A DNA stretch of 39,358 nt from Flavobacteriaceae bacterium TMED179 (GCA_002169865.1 NHIC01000006.1:100967-140324); one strand, 5' to 3'; counted from the first letter of the stretch, positions 8,190-20,755 are shown. Translations and numbers: made by a program. The notes: generated from the sequence alone by a model not told the origin.

Positions 8190-11100
8190 TTAGAAAGTAA
8201 TTTCTTCTTCTTTATCTATCAGTAAACTTGTATACTCTTCTTTAGAGCCTACAATAACATCGTTATAGGCACGTAGTCCTGTTCCAGCTGGGATTTTGTG
8301 TCCAACAATAACATTTTCTTTTAAACCTTCTAAAAAGTCTACTTTTCCATTTACAGCCGCTTCGTTCAATACTTTAGTAGTTTCCTGGAAGGATGCTGCA
8401 GAAATAAAGGATTTAGTCTGAAGTGAAGCGCGAGTAATTCCTTGGAGTTCAGGTTTAGCAATGGCAGATGTAGCTTCTCGGGCAATTACTAAAGATTTAC
8501 CTTCTCTTTTTAACAAAGAATTCTCATCCCTGAAGTGCCTAGAAGAAATTATTTGCCCCTGCTTTAAACTTTCAGAATCTCCTATCTCCTCTACAATCTT
8601 CATTCCATATAGAGAGTCATTCTCCTTCATAAAGTCATATCTAAAAATCAATTGATTTTCTAAGAAAATGGAATCTCCTGGATCTATGATTCTAACTTTA
8701 CGCATCATTTGACGAACAACCACTTCAAAGTGTTTATCATTAATCTTTACACCTTGCAGACGATATACTTCTTGAATCTCATTTACAAGATACTGCTGAA
8801 CTGCAGAAGGTCCTTTAATATTTAATATATCTGAAGGTGTTATTGAACCATCGGATAAAGGCATACCTGCCTTTATGAAATCGTTTTCTTGAACTAGAAT
8901 CTGGTTAGATAGCTTTACCAAATATTTTTTTATGTCTCCAAATTTAGACTCAACGATAATTTCTCGATTTCCCCGTTTAATTTTACCAAATGATACTACA
9001 CCATCTATTTCAGATACTACTGCTGGATTAGAAGGATTTCGAGCTTCGAATAACTCAGTTACTCTAGGTAAACCACCAGTAATATCTCCTGACTTGGAAG
9101 ATTTACGTGGAATTTTTACTAAAATTTTTCCTTCTTCGATTTTTTCACCTTCATTTACAATAAGGTGAGCTCCTAAAGGTAAATTATATGAACGTAAAAT
9201 GTTTCCTTTATTATCTGCAATAGATAATGTCGGTATTATTTTTTTATTTCTTGATTCAGAAATTACTTTCTCTTGGAATCCAGTTTGCTCATCTATCTCT
9301 ACTTGGTAAGTAATCCCCTGCTCTATATTTTCAAAAACAATTTGTCCAGTAAATTCTGAAACAATTACACCATTGAATGGGTCCCAACTGCATACTGTTG
9401 CACCTTTATTTAATTTTTCTCCATTTTTAATATGAAGTGAAGATCCATAAGGAATATTATTTGTACTTAGGACACTTTTAGTTTTAGCATCAAGAATTTT
9501 GATCTCTGAGGTTCTAGAAATTACAATTTCAGCGTCTTCTCCATCAGCATCTTTACCCTTAACAGTCTTAAGGTCTTCTATTTCAGCAATTCCACTAAAC
9601 TTTGTAATTAGTTTATTTTCCTCAGAGATATTACCTGCTACACCGCCAACATGGAAAGTTCTTAAAGTTAACTGAGTTCCAGGCTCCCCAATTGACTGAG
9701 CTGCAATAACTCCAACTGCTTCGCCTCGTTGAACCTTTTTGCCTGTAGCCAGATTTCTACCGTAACATTTTACACAAATTCCATGTTGAGCGACACATGT
9801 TAATGGCGAACGTACTTCTATAGATTCAATTGGAGTTTCATTGATTAATTCTATATGTTGCTCTTTAATTTCTTCTCCAGAAGGAACAATCACTTCGTTT
9901 GTTCTTGGATCAACAATTTTGTGAAGAGTAACACGTCCCAAAATGCGTTCTCCAAGTGTCTCTACGATTTCCTCATTCTTTTTAAGAGCTTTGACCTCAA
10001 CACCTCTTAAGGTACCACAATCTTCGATTGTGACAATAACATCTTGCGAAACATCATGAAGACGTCTGGTAAGATATCCAGCATCAGCAGTCTTTAAAGC
10101 AGTATCTGCTAATCCTTTTCTTGCTCCGTGTGTAGATATGAAGTATTCAAGTATAGAAAGTCCTTCCTTAAAATTAGAAAGAATTGGATTTTCTATAATT
10201 TCTCCTCCACCAACATTAGATTTTTTAGGCTTAGCCATTAATCCCCTCATTCCTGTTAACTGACGAATCTGTTCTTTTGAACCACGTGCTCCAGAATCTA
10301 ACATCATATAGACTGAATTAAATCCTTGCTGATCTTCGCTAATACGCTTCATAGCCAATTCAGTTAATTTAGCGTTGGTTGAAGTCCAAATATCAATGAC
10401 CTGATTATATCTTTCATTATTTGTAATAAGACCCATATTATAGTTACCAATTATACCATCAACTTGGCCATTAGCACTATCAATCATATCTAATTTTTCA
10501 GGTGGAATTATAATATCTCCAAGGCTAAAAGAGAGACCGCCTTTAAAGGCAAACCCGTAACCCATTGCTTTAATTTTATCTAAAAATTCTGCTGTTTCTG
10601 GTACACTTGTAACCTTTAAAATATCACCTATGATCTCACGCAAATTTTTCTTAGTTAATACAACATTGAAAAAGCCCGCAGCCTTGGGTACTACTTCATT
10701 AAATAGTACACGTCCCACAGTAGAGTCAATTACTTTATATTGAAGTTTTCCATCTTCGTTAATGTCATGAACTCTTATTTTAATCATGGCATTGAGATCA
10801 ACACGTTTCTCATTGTAAGCGATATGAACTTCTTCTACTGAATAGAAAGTTAAGCCTTCTCCTTTGACCTTTAGTGAAGATGTAGATTTTCGCGCTTTGG
10901 TCATATAATAAAGACCCAAAACCATATCTTGAGAAGGAACAGTAATTGGAGATCCATTAGCTGGATTCAAGATGCTGTGTGAAGCTAACATTAAAAGTTG
11001 TGATTCAAGAATTGCTTCTGGCCCTAATGGCAAATGAACCGCCATCTGGTCCCCATCGAAGTCAGCGTTAAATGCAGTACATACAAGTGGGTGTAACTGA

Positions 11101-12491
11101 ATTGCTTTTCCTTCAATCAACTTTGGTTGAAAAGCTTGAATACCTAAACGATGTAATGTGGGTGCACGATTAAGTAATACAGGATGTCCTTTCAATACAT
11201 TTTCCAAAATATCCCACACTACGGGTTCCTTACGATCTATTATTTTCTTTGCAGATTTAACAGTTTTTACAATACCTCTTTCAATTATTTTACGAATTAT
11301 AAAAGGTTTATACAATTCAGCGGCCATGTCTTTTGGCAATCCACATTCATATAATTTTAATTCTGGTCCAACAACAATTACAGAACGAGCAGAATAATCA
11401 ACTCTTTTTCCTAGAAGATTTTGACGAAATCTTCCTTGTTTTCCTTTAAGAGAATCCGAAAGAGATTTTAAAGGTCTATTTGAGTCTGTTTTGACAGCAG
11501 AAGCCTTTCTTGTATTGTCAAATAATGAATCAACTGATTCTTGAAGCATTCGCTTTTCATTTCTTAAAATTACCTCGGGAGCTTTAATTTCAACCAAACG
11601 CTTTAAACGGTTATTTCTTATTATCACCCGACGATAAAGATCATTTAAATCAGAAGTTGCAAAACGTCCACCATCTAGAGGGACTAATGGACGTAACTCA
11701 GGTGGGATAACCGGAATCACCTTCATAATCATCCATTCTGGAAGGTTTTCTCCACGTTCGTTAGCATCTCGAAAAGCTTCTACCACTTGAAGGCGCTTTA
11801 AGGCTTCTGTCTTGCGTTGCTTTGAAGTTTCGTTGTTAGCTTTATGACGTAATTCGTATGAAAGTGATTTAAGGTCAATACGAGAAAGTAACTCAATTAA
11901 GCACTCAGCTCCCATTTTTGCTATAAACTTATCGGGATCACTATCTTCTAGATACTGATTCTCAGCAGGGAGTTGTTCCATAACATTTAGATATTCTTCT
12001 TCTGTTAAGAAATCCATAGTTTGTAAATCTTCTCCCTCATTGTTTTTTGCAATTCCCGATTGAATGACAACATAACGCTCATAATATATTATCATATCTA
12101 ATTTCTTTGAAGGTAGGCCAAGTAAATAACCAATCTTATTTGGCAGAGAACGGAAATACCATATATGAGCAACAGGAACAACCAAATTAATATGGCCCAC
12201 TCGGTCACGACGGACTTTTTTCTCAGTGACTTCTACACCACATCTATCACAGACTATTCCTTTATATCGGATTCTTTTATACTTTCCACAAGCACACTCA
12301 TAATCTTTTACTGGACCAAAAATACGTTCACAGAATAGCCCATCACGTTCTGGTTTGTGAGTACGGTAATTAATTGTCTCTGGTTTTAAAACCTCACCAC
12401 GAGAATTCCCAAGAATTACTTCAGGAGAGGCCAAACCAATTGATATTTTATTGAATTTTTTTTGTGTAATTATTTCGTTATTTCTAGCCAT
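8190..12491 (-). CDS. rpoC: DNA-directed RNA polymerase subunit beta'
   Basis: [24 protein letters not shown] zinc site; [15 protein letters not shown] catalytic loop; 1433 aa. Confidence 0.98.
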   Translation of the reverse strand: MARNNEIITQKKFNKISIGLASPEVILGNSRGEVLKPETINYRTHKPERDGLFCERIFGPVKDYECACGKYKRIRYKGIVCDRCGVEVTEKKVRRDRVGHINLVVPVAHIWYFRSLPNKIGYLLGLPSKKLDMIIYYERYVVIQSGIAKNNEGEDLQTMDFLTEEEYLNVMEQLPAENQYLEDSDPDKFIAKMGAECLIELLSRIDLKSLSYELRHKANNETSKQRKTEALKRLQVVEAFRDANERGENLPEWMIMKVIPVIPPELRPLVPLDGGRFATSDLNDLYRRVIIRNNRLKRLVEIKAPEVILRNEKRMLQESVDSLFDNTRKASAVKTDSNRPLKSLSDSLKGKQGRFRQNLLGKRVDYSARSVIVVGPELKLYECGLPKDMAAELYKPFIIRKIIERGIVKTVKSAKKIIDRKEPVVWDILENVLKGHPVLLNRAPTLHRLGIQAFQPKLIEGKAIQLHPLVCTAFNADFDGDQMAVHLPLGPEAILESQLLMLASHSILNPANGSPITVPSQDMVLGLYYMTKARKSTSSLKVKGEGLTFYSVEEVHIAYNEKRVDLNAMIKIRVHDINEDGKLQYKVIDSTVGRVLFNEVVPKAAGFFNVVLTKKNLREIIGDILKVTSVPETAEFLDKIKAMGYGFAFKGGLSFSLGDIIIPPEKLDMIDSANGQVDGIIGNYNMGLITNNERYNQVIDIWTSTNAKLTELAMKRISEDQQGFNSVYMMLDSGARGSKEQIRQLTGMRGLMAKPKKSNVGGGEIIENPILSNFKEGLSILEYFISTHGARKGLADTALKTADAGYLTRRLHDVSQDVIVTIEDCGTLRGVEVKALKKNEEIVETLGERILGRVTLHKIVDPRTNEVIVPSGEEIKEQHIELINETPIESIEVRSPLTCVAQHGICVKCYGRNLATGKKVQRGEAVGVIAAQSIGEPGTQLTLRTFHVGGVAGNISEENKLITKFSGIAEIEDLKTVKGKDADGEDAEIVISRTSEIKILDAKTKSVLSTNNIPYGSSLHIKNGEKLNKGATVCSWDPFNGVIVSEFTGQIVFENIEQGITYQVEIDEQTGFQEKVISESRNKKIIPTLSIADNKGNILRSYNLPLGAHLIVNEGEKIEEGKILVKIPRKSSKSGDITGGLPRVTELFEARNPSNPAVVSEIDGVVSFGKIKRGNREIIVESKFGDIKKYLVKLSNQILVQENDFIKAGMPLSDGSITPSDILNIKGPSAVQQYLVNEIQEVYRLQGVKINDKHFEVVVRQMMRKVRIIDPGDSIFLENQLIFRYDFMKENDSLYGMKIVEEIGDSESLKQGQIISSRHFRDENSLLKREGKSLVIAREATSAIAKPELQGITRASLQTKSFISAASFQETTKVLNEAAVNGKVDFLEGLKENVIVGHKIPAGTGLRAYNDVIVGSKEEYTSLLIDKEEEITF

Positions 12492-12514
12492 TGCTTAGTT
12501 TTTCTTGTTTAAAA

Positions 12515-15500
12515 TTATTCTTCCAACCGGATATCTAGTCCTAGTCCCTTTAATTCATGCATCAATACATTGAATGATTCTGGTAGACCAGGTTCAGGTA
12601 ATGTATCACCCTTTACTATGGATTCATAAGTCTTTGCCCTACCTATGACATCATCGGACTTAACAGTTAAAATTTCTTGTAAGGTACTCGAAGCTCCGTA
12701 GGCCTCGAGTGCCCAAACTTCCATTTCTCCAAAGCGTTGTCCTCCAAATTGTGCTTTTCCACCCAAGGGCTGTTGAGTGATAAGTGAATAAGGCCCTATA
12801 GATCGAGAATGCATTTTATCATCCACCATATGACCTAATTTTAACATATAGATAACACCAACCGTTGCGGGTTGGTCAAAACGTTCACCAGTTCCACCAT
12901 CATAAAGATAAGTATGTCCATATTGGGGTACTTTAGCTTTTTCTGTTAGTTTATTGATCTGCTCAATACTCGCTCCATCAAAAATTGGAGTAGCATATTT
13001 TTCATTAAGATTTTGTCCAGCCCAACCCAATACTGTTTCATAAATTTGACCTATGTTCATTCTAGAAGGAACTCCAAGAGGGTTTAATACTATATCAACG
13101 GGTGTTCCATCCTCCAGAAATGGCATTTCTTCTTCACGTACAATTCGGGCAACAATTCCTTTATTTCCGTGGCGCCCTGCCATTTTATCTCCCACTTTAA
13201 GTTTACGCTTCTTAGCGATGTATACTTTAGCTAATTTTTTAATTCCTGCTGGAAGTTCATCACCAACACTTATAGTAAATTTCTCTCGGCGAAGACCTCC
13301 TTGGAGATCATTTTCTTTGATTTTATAATTATGAATCAGGTCCGCAATTAACTCGTTTATTTTAGTAGAAGTTGTCCAAGTACTTTTAGCTAGGTGAGTA
13401 TAATCTTCAACTAAAGATAGGAGTTTCAAAGTATACTTTTTCCCCTTAGGAAGTATCTCTTCCCCTAAATCGTTAGTAATACCTTGGCATGTTTTACCAT
13501 TAACGATTGAAAATAGTTTTTCCACCAAAATTAATTTAAGCTGATCAAACTTAGTATCATATAAGTTTTCAAGTGACTCTAGTTCCTGTTTGTCTTCGTT
13601 TCGCTTTCTCTTGTCTTTAACTGATCTCGTAAAGAGTTTTTTATCTATTACAACTCCACGAAGCGAAGGAGGTGCTTTTAGTGATGCATCTTTTACATCT
13701 CCTGCTTTATCACCAAAAATAGCACGAAGAAGTTTTTCTTCTGGAGTTGGATCAGATTCTCCTTTAGGGGTTATCTTTCCTATCAAAATATCCCCAGGAT
13801 TAACTTCAGCTCCTATACGGATCATTCCATTTTCATCTAAGTCACTTGTGGCTTCTTCACTGACGTTTGGAATGTCATTGGTCAATTCTTCAGTTCCTAG
13901 TTTAGTATCACGAACGTCTATAGAGTACTCATCAATATGAATTGAAGTAAAGATATCCTGACGAACAACTTTTTCAGAAATTACAATCGCATCCTCAAAA
14001 TTATATCCTTTCCAAGGCATAAAAGCAACTTTCATATTTCTCCCTAAAGCTAATTCACCTGATTCAGTAGCATATCCTTGACATAAAACCTGTCCCTTAG
14101 TTACACGGTCACCTTTGTTGATAATCGGTTTTAAATTAATGCAGGTACCTTGATTAGTTTTTCTAAACTTAATCAAACTATAAGATTTTAAGTTACCATC
14201 AAAGCTTACTAGACTTTGATCATCGGTAAAGTCATATCTAATAGAAATTTTTTCAGCATCTACATATTCTACAACTCCGTCATTTTCAGCATTAATTAAA
14301 ACTCTAGAATCCGAAGCTACTTGTTTCTCTAGACCAGTTCCGACAATTGGAGACTCGGGTCTTAAAAGAGGTACCGCTTGACGCATCATATTTGATCCCA
14401 TTAAAGCACGATTTGCATCATCATGTTCCAAGAAAGGTATCAAGGATGCAGAAATAGAAGCAATTTGATTTGGAGCGACATCTGTGTAATTAATTTGATC
14501 AGGCCCAACAACAGGAAAATCTGCCTGGTCGCGAGCAATAATTTTTTCATCAATAATTTTTCCTGACTTATCAAAATTGATATTAGCTTGGGCAATAAGA
14601 TTATTTTCTTCCTCCTCAGCACTAAGATAAATAGTCTCTTCTAAATTTATTTTTCCATCTTTTACTTTACGATAAGGTGTTTCAATAAATCCTAAACTGT
14701 TAACCTTGGCATAAACTCCTAAAGATGAAATTAATCCAATATTTGGACCTTCTGGGGTTTCAATTGGACACAAACGTCCGTAATGAGTGTAGTGAACATC
14801 TCTTACCTCAAATCCTGCACGCTCTCGAGAAAGCCCACCGGGGCCGAGTGCAGAAAGACGACGTTTATGTGTAATCTCAGCTAATGGATTAGTTTGATCC
14901 ATAAACTGTGATAATTGATTAGTTCCAAAAAAACTATTAATTACTGAAGAAAGTGTTTTAGCATTAATCAAATCAATAGGTGTAAAAACTTCATTATCTC
15001 TTACATTCATTCTCTCACGAATAGTTCTTGCCATTCTAGCAAGTCCAACGCCAAATTGAGAAGATAATTGCTCACCAACTGTACGCACACGCCGATTTGA
15101 AAGATGGTCAATATCATCGATTTCAGCTTTTGAATTAATCAATTCTATTAAATATTTTATGATTGTAATAATGTCCTGCTTAGTCAAAACTTGTTTATCC
15201 ATTTCAACGTCCAAACCAAGTTTCTTATTCATCCGGTATCTACCAACCTCTCCTAAGTTGTAACGTTGATCAGAAAAAAACAGCTTATCTATAATACCTC
15301 TCGCTGTATCCTCATCTGGCGGCTCCGCATTTCTCAATTGACGATAAATATGTTCTACAGCTTCTTTTTCTGAATTAGTAGGATCTTTTTGTAGAGTATT
15401 ATAAATTATAGCATAGTCCGACATATGTGCATCTACTTTATGTAAAAGAATATTCTTTACTCCAGCATCTATAATCTCATCTATATGTTCTTTTTCAAGA

Positions 15501-16324
15501 ATTGTGTCACGGTCAATAATGATTTCATTTCGTTCAATAGATATTACCTCACCTGTATCTTCATCAACAAAGTCTTCATGCCAAGTTTTTAAAACACGGG
15601 CAGCAAGTTTTCTCTTAAGAACTTTCTTTAAACCTGTTTTGGTGACTTTAATTTCCTCTGCTAAATCAAAGATTTCAAGAATATCCCTATCATGCTCAAA
15701 GCCGATTGCTCTAAAAAGTGTAGTTACTGGTAATTTTTTCTTTCGGTCAATATAAGCATACATTACACTATTTATATCTGTTGCAAACTCTATCCAAGAT
15801 CCCTTAAATGGAATCACTCTTGCAGAATATAATTTTGTTCCATTAGCATGGAAAGATTGTCCAAAAAATACACCAGGAGAACGATGTAGTTGTGAAACCA
15901 CGATACGTTCAGCACCGTTAATAACAAAAGTGCCACTAGGTGTCATATACGGAATAGTTCCTAAAAAAACGTCTTGTACAATAGTTTCAAAATCCTCATG
16001 CTCTAGATCATTACAAAAGAGTTTTAATCGAGCTTTAAGTGGTACAGAGTATGTTAAACCTCTTTCTATACATTCCTGAATTGAATATCTTGGTGGATCT
16101 ACAAAGTAATCTAGGAATTCAAGAACAAATTGATTTCTAGTATCTGAGATTGGGAAGTTCTCTTTGAATGTATTAAAAAGACCTTCAACATTACGTTCAT
16201 CAGATTTAGTTTCTAATTGAAAGAAATCTTGAAATGATTTAATTTGAATATCCAAGAAATCAGGATAAGTTGGAGAGTGTTTTGTTACTGCAAAATTTAT
16301 TCTTTGGCTCTGTTTATTGTGCAT
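12515..16324 (-). CDS. rpoB: DNA-directed RNA polymerase subunit beta
   Basis: [58 protein letters not shown] rifampicin region; [16 protein letters not shown]. Confidence 0.98.
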   Translation of the reverse strand: MHNKQSQRINFAVTKHSPTYPDFLDIQIKSFQDFFQLETKSDERNVEGLFNTFKENFPISDTRNQFVLEFLDYFVDPPRYSIQECIERGLTYSVPLKARLKLFCNDLEHEDFETIVQDVFLGTIPYMTPSGTFVINGAERIVVSQLHRSPGVFFGQSFHANGTKLYSARVIPFKGSWIEFATDINSVMYAYIDRKKKLPVTTLFRAIGFEHDRDILEIFDLAEEIKVTKTGLKKVLKRKLAARVLKTWHEDFVDEDTGEVISIERNEIIIDRDTILEKEHIDEIIDAGVKNILLHKVDAHMSDYAIIYNTLQKDPTNSEKEAVEHIYRQLRNAEPPDEDTARGIIDKLFFSDQRYNLGEVGRYRMNKKLGLDVEMDKQVLTKQDIITIIKYLIELINSKAEIDDIDHLSNRRVRTVGEQLSSQFGVGLARMARTIRERMNVRDNEVFTPIDLINAKTLSSVINSFFGTNQLSQFMDQTNPLAEITHKRRLSALGPGGLSRERAGFEVRDVHYTHYGRLCPIETPEGPNIGLISSLGVYAKVNSLGFIETPYRKVKDGKINLEETIYLSAEEEENNLIAQANINFDKSGKIIDEKIIARDQADFPVVGPDQINYTDVAPNQIASISASLIPFLEHDDANRALMGSNMMRQAVPLLRPESPIVGTGLEKQVASDSRVLINAENDGVVEYVDAEKISIRYDFTDDQSLVSFDGNLKSYSLIKFRKTNQGTCINLKPIINKGDRVTKGQVLCQGYATESGELALGRNMKVAFMPWKGYNFEDAIVISEKVVRQDIFTSIHIDEYSIDVRDTKLGTEELTNDIPNVSEEATSDLDENGMIRIGAEVNPGDILIGKITPKGESDPTPEEKLLRAIFGDKAGDVKDASLKAPPSLRGVVIDKKLFTRSVKDKRKRNEDKQELESLENLYDTKFDQLKLILVEKLFSIVNGKTCQGITNDLGEEILPKGKKYTLKLLSLVEDYTHLAKSTWTTSTKINELIADLIHNYKIKENDLQGGLRREKFTISVGDELPAGIKKLAKVYIAKKRKLKVGDKMAGRHGNKGIVARIVREEEMPFLEDGTPVDIVLNPLGVPSRMNIGQIYETVLGWAGQNLNEKYATPIFDGASIEQINKLTEKAKVPQYGHTYLYDGGTGERFDQPATVGVIYMLKLGHMVDDKMHSRSIGPYSLITQQPLGGKAQFGGQRFGEMEVWALEAYGASSTLQEILTVKSDDVIGRAKTYESIVKGDTLPEPGLPESFNVLMHELKGLGLDIRLEE

Positions 16325-16372
16325 CTAAATATATTTTAATGATAATATTTTAATAAGGGTTGTCTCCAAAGA

Positions 16373-16408
16373 GATTTAGGCCTTTGGAAAATTCCAAAAG
16401 CCTAAATC
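16373..16408 (-). promoter_or_regulatory. Long hairpin in the rplL-rpoB gap (processing site or attenuator candidate)
   Basis: GATTTAGGC-c-TTTGGAA-aa-TTCCAAA-a-GCCTAAATC: 9 bp + 1x1 mismatch + 7 bp; no U-tract follows on the transcribed strand. Confidence 0.65.
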
Positions 16409-16431
16409 CTAGGTTAGGATGATATTTGAGA

Positions 16432-16812
16432 CTACTTGAGCTCAACTTCTGCACCTGCTTCTTCTAATGACTTTTTAAGGGCTTCTGCCTCGTCTTTAGC
16501 TATTCCCTCTTTAATAGGAGATGGTGCATTATCAACTAATTCTTTAGCTTCTTTAAGCCCAAGACCGGTTAATTCTTTTACTAATTTCACTACTGCTAGT
16601 TTAGAACCTCCAGCTGCTGTAAGGGTTACATCAAATTCTGACTTTTCCTGTTCAGTATCACCAGTGTCAGGGCCACCTGAAGGCCCAGCAACCGCTACTG
16701 CTGCAGCAGCTGGTTCGATACCGTACTCATCTTTTAAAATATCTGCCAACTGACTTACTTCTTTTACAGTCAAGTTGACTAGTTGTTCTGCGAATTCTTT
16801 TAAATCTGCCAT
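16432..16812 (-). CDS. rplL: 50S ribosomal protein L7/L12
   Basis: [71 protein letters not shown]. Confidence 0.98.
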   Translation of the reverse strand: MADLKEFAEQLVNLTVKEVSQLADILKDEYGIEPAAAAVAVAGPSGGPDTGDTEQEKSEFDVTLTAAGGSKLAVVKLVKELTGLGLKEAKELVDNAPSPIKEGIAKDEAEALKKSLEEAGAEVELK

Positions 16813-16876
16813 TTTTACTAATTTTTGGTTTAAATTTTATTTTATTTTCGAGTGCGTAATAATTTTTGGTCAGGAA

Positions 16877-17392
16877 TTAACGTTCTGAAAGTGATTTTAA
16901 TATTCCAGAGAGTTTCCCACCTCCTGACTGAAGTGCTGAAACTACGTTTTTGGTCGGCGATTGTAACAATGTTATAATCTCTCCAATCAATTCATTTTTA
17001 GATTTTATGGCTACAAGAGCTTCAAGTTGTTCATCCCCAATGTAAATAGCTTCTTCGATGAAAGCACCCTTTAATATTGGTTTGTCTGACTTTTTTCTAA
17101 AAGATTTAATCACCTTTGCAGGTGCATTTCCCGATTCGGAATACATTAACGAAGTATTCCCTTTGAGAATTTCTCTCAGCTCACCAAAGTCATAGTTGGA
17201 AGCTTCCATAGCCTTGGCGAGTAAAGTATTTTTGACCACCTGGAGTTTGATGTTCTCTTTAAAACATGCACGTCTAAGGGCACTTGTTTGTATAGCATCA
17301 AGCCCTGCAATGTCAGCAAAGTAAAGATTTTTGATCTCTCCTAAAGCTTCTTTAAGATTTTCTATTGCATTATTTTTATCGTGTCTAGTCAT
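16877..17392 (-). CDS. rplJ: 50S ribosomal protein L10
   Basis: L10 family sequence; position between rplA and rplL. Confidence 0.97.
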   Translation of the reverse strand: MTRHDKNNAIENLKEALGEIKNLYFADIAGLDAIQTSALRRACFKENIKLQVVKNTLLAKAMEASNYDFGELREILKGNTSLMYSESGNAPAKVIKSFRKKSDKPILKGAFIEEAIYIGDEQLEALVAIKSKNELIGEIITLLQSPTKNVVSALQSGGGKLSGILKSLSER

Positions 17393-17410
17393 TTCTTAAA
17401 ATATTGTAAA

Positions 17411-18100
17411 TTAATCTATATTGGTTTCAATAGAAATACCTGGACTCATAGTACTGGACATAGAAACACTTTTAACATAGGTTCCCTTTGTTGTAGAGGG
17501 CTTTAATTTCATTATTGTTTTTAATAATTCATCGGCATTATCAAAAATCTTTTCAGCGGTAAAAGATACTTTACCAACAGATGCATGAACTATACCAGTT
17601 TTATCAACTTTAAAATCAATTTTACCACCCTTTACATCAGAAATTGCTTTTTTAATGTCCATAGTTACAGTACCTGTTTTTGGATTAGGCATTAATCCTC
17701 GTGGCCCTAAAATACGTCCTAAGGGACCTAATTTACCCATAACACTTGGCATTGTAACAATTACATCGATATCTGTCCATCCATCTTTTATTTTTTGTAA
17801 ATACTCATCAAGACCCACATGATCAGCTCCTGCTTCCTTAGCATCGGACTCTTTATCAGGAGTAACTAGGGCAAGGACACGTGCATTCTTACCTGTGCCA
17901 TGGGGTAAAGTAACAACACCTCGGACCATCTGATTAGCTTTCTTTGGATCTACACCTAATCGGATTGCTAGATCAATACTTGCATCAAATTTTGTGTTTG
18001 TAATTTCTTTTACCAATGAGGAAGCCTCTTCAAGAGAATAAATCTTCTTGAGATCTAATTTTGATTTTGCTTCTTTTTGGTTCTTACTTATTTTAGCCAT
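17411..18100 (-). CDS. rplA: 50S ribosomal protein L1
   Basis: [26 protein letters not shown]...[23 protein letters not shown]. Confidence 0.98.
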   Translation of the reverse strand: MAKISKNQKEAKSKLDLKKIYSLEEASSLVKEITNTKFDASIDLAIRLGVDPKKANQMVRGVVTLPHGTGKNARVLALVTPDKESDAKEAGADHVGLDEYLQKIKDGWTDIDVIVTMPSVMGKLGPLGRILGPRGLMPNPKTGTVTMDIKKAISDVKGGKIDFKVDKTGIVHASVGKVSFTAEKIFDNADELLKTIMKLKPSTTKGTYVKSVSMSSTMSPGISIETNID

Positions 18101-18116
18101 TACTTAACGTTAAAAA

Positions 18117-18554
18117 TTAAAAGGGAGACTTACCAGAAATTTGGAACCCCATTGAACGTGCGGTTCCAGCAACCATTTTCATAGCAGATTCTACTGTAAA
18201 TGCATTAAGATCAGGCATTTTATCTTCAGCGATAAGTTTTACTTGGTCCCAGGATACAGTCGCTACTTTGCTTCGATTAGGTTCACCAGAACCTTTTTTA
18301 GCTTTAGCTGCTTCCATTAACTGAACAGCAGCTGGTGGGGTCTTAATGATAAATTCAAATGATTTGTCAGAATAAACGGTTATTGATACTGGTAATATTT
18401 TGCCTGGTTTATCTTGAGTTCTGGCATTAAATTGCTTACAAAACTCCATAATATTTACTCCTGCAGATCCAAGTGCTGGTCCAACTGGGGGCGATGGATT
18501 CGCAGCACCTCCACGGACTTGTAGTTTTAAAACTTTACTAACTTCTTTTGCCAT
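18117..18554 (-). CDS. rplK: 50S ribosomal protein L11
   Basis: [36 protein letters not shown]. Confidence 0.98.
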   Translation of the reverse strand: MAKEVSKVLKLQVRGGAANPSPPVGPALGSAGVNIMEFCKQFNARTQDKPGKILPVSITVYSDKSFEFIIKTPPAAVQLMEAAKAKKGSGEPNRSKVATVSWDQVKLIAEDKMPDLNAFTVESAMKMVAGTARSMGFQISGKSPF

Positions 18555-18568
18555 TATCTATTTTAATT

Positions 18569-18610
18569 TTAGGAAGATGTAGAATATAGAAGCGACTACA
18601 TCATTCCTAA
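18569..18610 (-). promoter_or_regulatory. Candidate rplK leader hairpin (possible L1 operator)
   Basis: Minus-strand RNA UUAGGAA-UG-AUGUAG-(13-nt loop)-CUACAU-C-UUCCUAA: two perfect helices (7 and 6 bp) with an asymmetric UG/C internal loop, 14 nt before the rplK ATG. Confidence 0.5.
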
Positions 18611-18623
18611 TTTATTGTAACAT

Positions 18624-19178
18624 TTATAACTTTTCTACTTGCATATAACTTAACTCTAAGGGAGTTTTCCTTCCGAATATTTTTACCATAACTTCAAGTT
18701 TACGTTTTTCTTCATTTACTTTTTCAATTGCTCCAGTAAAACCATTAAATGGTCCATCTATTACTTTAACTGTTTCTCCAACCGTAAAAGGAATTGATAT
18801 GTGCTCTGTTGTTAGGGCTAATTCATCTACTTTACCTAACATGCGATTCACTTCTGCTTCACGCATGGGTATTGGTTCTCCACCTTTGGTTTCTCCTAAA
18901 AACCCAATAACATTTGTGACTGATTTAATGATATGGGGTAATTCCCCTGAAAGATTAGCCTTAACCATTATGTAACCTGGAAAATATGTTCGTTCTTTAT
19001 TAATTTTCTTACCATTTCGAATTTGAATAACCTTTTCTGTTGGAACCAAGATATCTTCTACCAAGTGGTCATAACCAAAACGAGTAATCTCAGACATTAT
19101 GTAGTCTTTAATTTTTGCCTCTTGGCCACTTACAGCACGAATAACGTACCACTTTTTATCACTTAATACTTTAGTCAT
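18624..19178 (-). CDS. nusG: Transcription termination/antitermination protein NusG
   Basis: KKWYVIRAVSGQEAKIKDYI...PTEKVIQIRNGKKINKERTYFPGYIMVKA...FTVGETVKVIDGPFNGFTGAIEKVNEEKRKLEVMVKIFGRKTPLEL. Confidence 0.97.
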   Translation of the reverse strand: MTKVLSDKKWYVIRAVSGQEAKIKDYIMSEITRFGYDHLVEDILVPTEKVIQIRNGKKINKERTYFPGYIMVKANLSGELPHIIKSVTNVIGFLGETKGGEPIPMREAEVNRMLGKVDELALTTEHISIPFTVGETVKVIDGPFNGFTGAIEKVNEEKRKLEVMVKIFGRKTPLELSYMQVEKL

Positions 19179-19180
19179 TT

Positions 19181-19375
19181 TTATCCTATAAGATTAAAGT
19201 AAAATTGTATAATACGAGAAAGTACAGTATCTGCACCCCATATTGCTAAAGAAAATAAAATAGAGAAAACTAATACAATGACCACCAAACGCTGAAGTTC
19301 TGAACGTTCCGTCCATGAGACGTTATTTTTCAATTCCTCGAAGGAATCTTTGATGTAGTTAATCATTGCTGCCAT
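19181..19375 (-). CDS. secE: Preprotein translocase subunit SecE
   Basis: Small single-TM protein IKDSFEELKNNVSWTERSELQRLVVIVLVFSILFSLAIWGAD, directly upstream of nusG. Confidence 0.93.
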   Translation of the reverse strand: MAAMINYIKDSFEELKNNVSWTERSELQRLVVIVLVFSILFSLAIWGADTVLSRIIQFYFNLIG

Positions 19376-19392
19376 CTATTATTTTTATTCAG

Positions 19393-19465
19393 CACGGGTT
19401 GAGAGGCTCGAACTCCCGACACCTGGTTTTGGAGACCAGTGCTCTACCAACTGAGCTAAACCCGT
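19393..19465 (-). tRNA. tRNA-Trp (anticodon CCA)
   Basis: Minus strand ACGGGTT-TAGCTCAGTTGGTAGAGCA-CTGGTCTCCAAAACCAG-GTGTC-GGGAGTTCGAGCCTCTC-AACCCGT-G; complete cloverleaf. Confidence 0.97.
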
Positions 19466-19476
19466 TTTCATTTAGC

Positions 19477-19507
19477 AAAAAAGGTATTCACCAGATATGA
19501 ACACCTT
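19477..19507 (-). terminator. Rho-independent terminator/attenuator between tuf and tRNA-Trp
   Basis: Minus strand AAGGTGTTCA-(7 nt)-TGAATACCTT followed by TTTT: 10-bp stem with one G.U pair plus U-tract, 12 nt before tRNA-Trp. Confidence 0.7.
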
Positions 19508-19533
19508 ACTCCCAATTTTAAAAACATTTTTAC

Positions 19534-20721
19534 TTAGTCTAAAATCTCTGTAACCTGTCCAGCTCCTACTGTTCTTCCACCTTCACGTATTGCAAAACGA
19601 AGTCCAATACTCAATGCTATTGGTTGTATAAGGTCAACATTAATGGTCAAATTATCGCCTGGCATGACCATTTCAACTCCATCAGGTAATGCAATATTGC
19701 CAGTCACGTCAGTTGTTCTTACATAGAACTGTGGTCTGTAATTATTATGAAATGGTGTGTGGCGACCTCCTTCTTCTTTTTTCAGGATATATACTTCAGC
19801 CTTAAACTTTGCATGAGGAGTTACAGAACCTACTTTACAAAGTACCATTCCCCTTTTTATATCCGTTTTCTCTATACCTCGTAGAAGAATCCCTGTATTA
19901 TCTCCAGCTTCACCTCGATCTAAAATTTTACGGAACATTTCAACACCAGTAATTGTGGATTTCATTTTTTCAGCACCCATTCCAATAATATCAATCTCAT
20001 CACCAGTGTTAGCTACTCCAGTTTCAATACGACCTGTTGCAACAGTTCCACGGCCTGTGATAGAAAACACATCTTCTACTGGCATTAAAAAATCTTTATC
20101 GACGTCTCGCTTAGGAAGCTCTATCCAAGAATCGACATCTTCCATCAATTTTAAGACTGTTTCTACCCATTTTTGTTCACCGTTAAGTGCTCCAAGAGCA
20201 GAGCCTAATATAACAGGAGTGTTGTCTCCATCGTAATCATAAAAAGATAAAAGTTCTCGTACCTCCATTTCAACTAGTTCTAATAATTCTTCATCATCAA
20301 CCATATCTGCCTTGTTGAGAAAAACTACAATTCTAGGTACACCTACCTGGCGACCTAATAATATATGTTCTCTAGTTTGTGGCATTGGACCATCAGTCGC
20401 TGCGACAACAAGTATAGCTCCATCCATTTGAGCAGCTCCTGTAACCATGTTTTTTACATAATCAGCGTGACCAGGACAGTCAACATGGGCGTAGTGACGA
20501 TTGCTAGTTTGGTATTCTACATGAGAAGTATTAATTGTAATACCACGCTCTTTCTCTTCGGGAGCATTGTCAATTTGATCAAAGCTTTTCGCTTCAGAAA
20601 AACCTGCATCTGCAAGTACTTTAGTAATTGCTGCAGTAAGGGTAGTTTTTCCGTGATCTACGTGACCAATTGTTCCAATGTTTAGGTGTGGTTTCGACCG
20701 GTCAAATGTTTCTTTAGCCAT
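19534..20721 (-). CDS. tuf: Elongation factor Tu
   Basis: [40 protein letters not shown]...[26 protein letters not shown]. Confidence 0.99.
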   Translation of the reverse strand: MAKETFDRSKPHLNIGTIGHVDHGKTTLTAAITKVLADAGFSEAKSFDQIDNAPEEKERGITINTSHVEYQTSNRHYAHVDCPGHADYVKNMVTGAAQMDGAILVVAATDGPMPQTREHILLGRQVGVPRIVVFLNKADMVDDEELLELVEMEVRELLSFYDYDGDNTPVILGSALGALNGEQKWVETVLKLMEDVDSWIELPKRDVDKDFLMPVEDVFSITGRGTVATGRIETGVANTGDEIDIIGMGAEKMKSTITGVEMFRKILDRGEAGDNTGILLRGIEKTDIKRGMVLCKVGSVTPHAKFKAEVYILKKEEGGRHTPFHNNYRPQFYVRTTDVTGNIALPDGVEMVMPGDNLTINVDLIQPIALSIGLRFAIREGGRTVGAGQVTEILD

Positions 20722-20755
20722 AATTAATGTTATTTCAATGTTATTTTTAGGAGCG

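Noticed and set aside
8461-11397. ORFs antisense to rpoC (8461-8655, 8932-9168, 11158-11397)
   Set aside because: Shadow ORFs with no coding features of their own.
13053-16753. Several 60-116 aa ORFs antisense to rpoB and rplL (13053-13328, 13590-13940, 15504-15755, 16436-16753)
   Set aside because: Shadow ORFs opposite highly constrained coding sequence; no family resemblance or initiation signal.
17393-17410. L10-type leader upstream of rplJ
   Set aside because: The rplA-rplJ gap is only 18 bp, too short for the known L10 leader.
20365-20685. 106-aa ORF antisense to tuf
   Set aside because: Mirror of the conserved EF-Tu G-domain; spurious.
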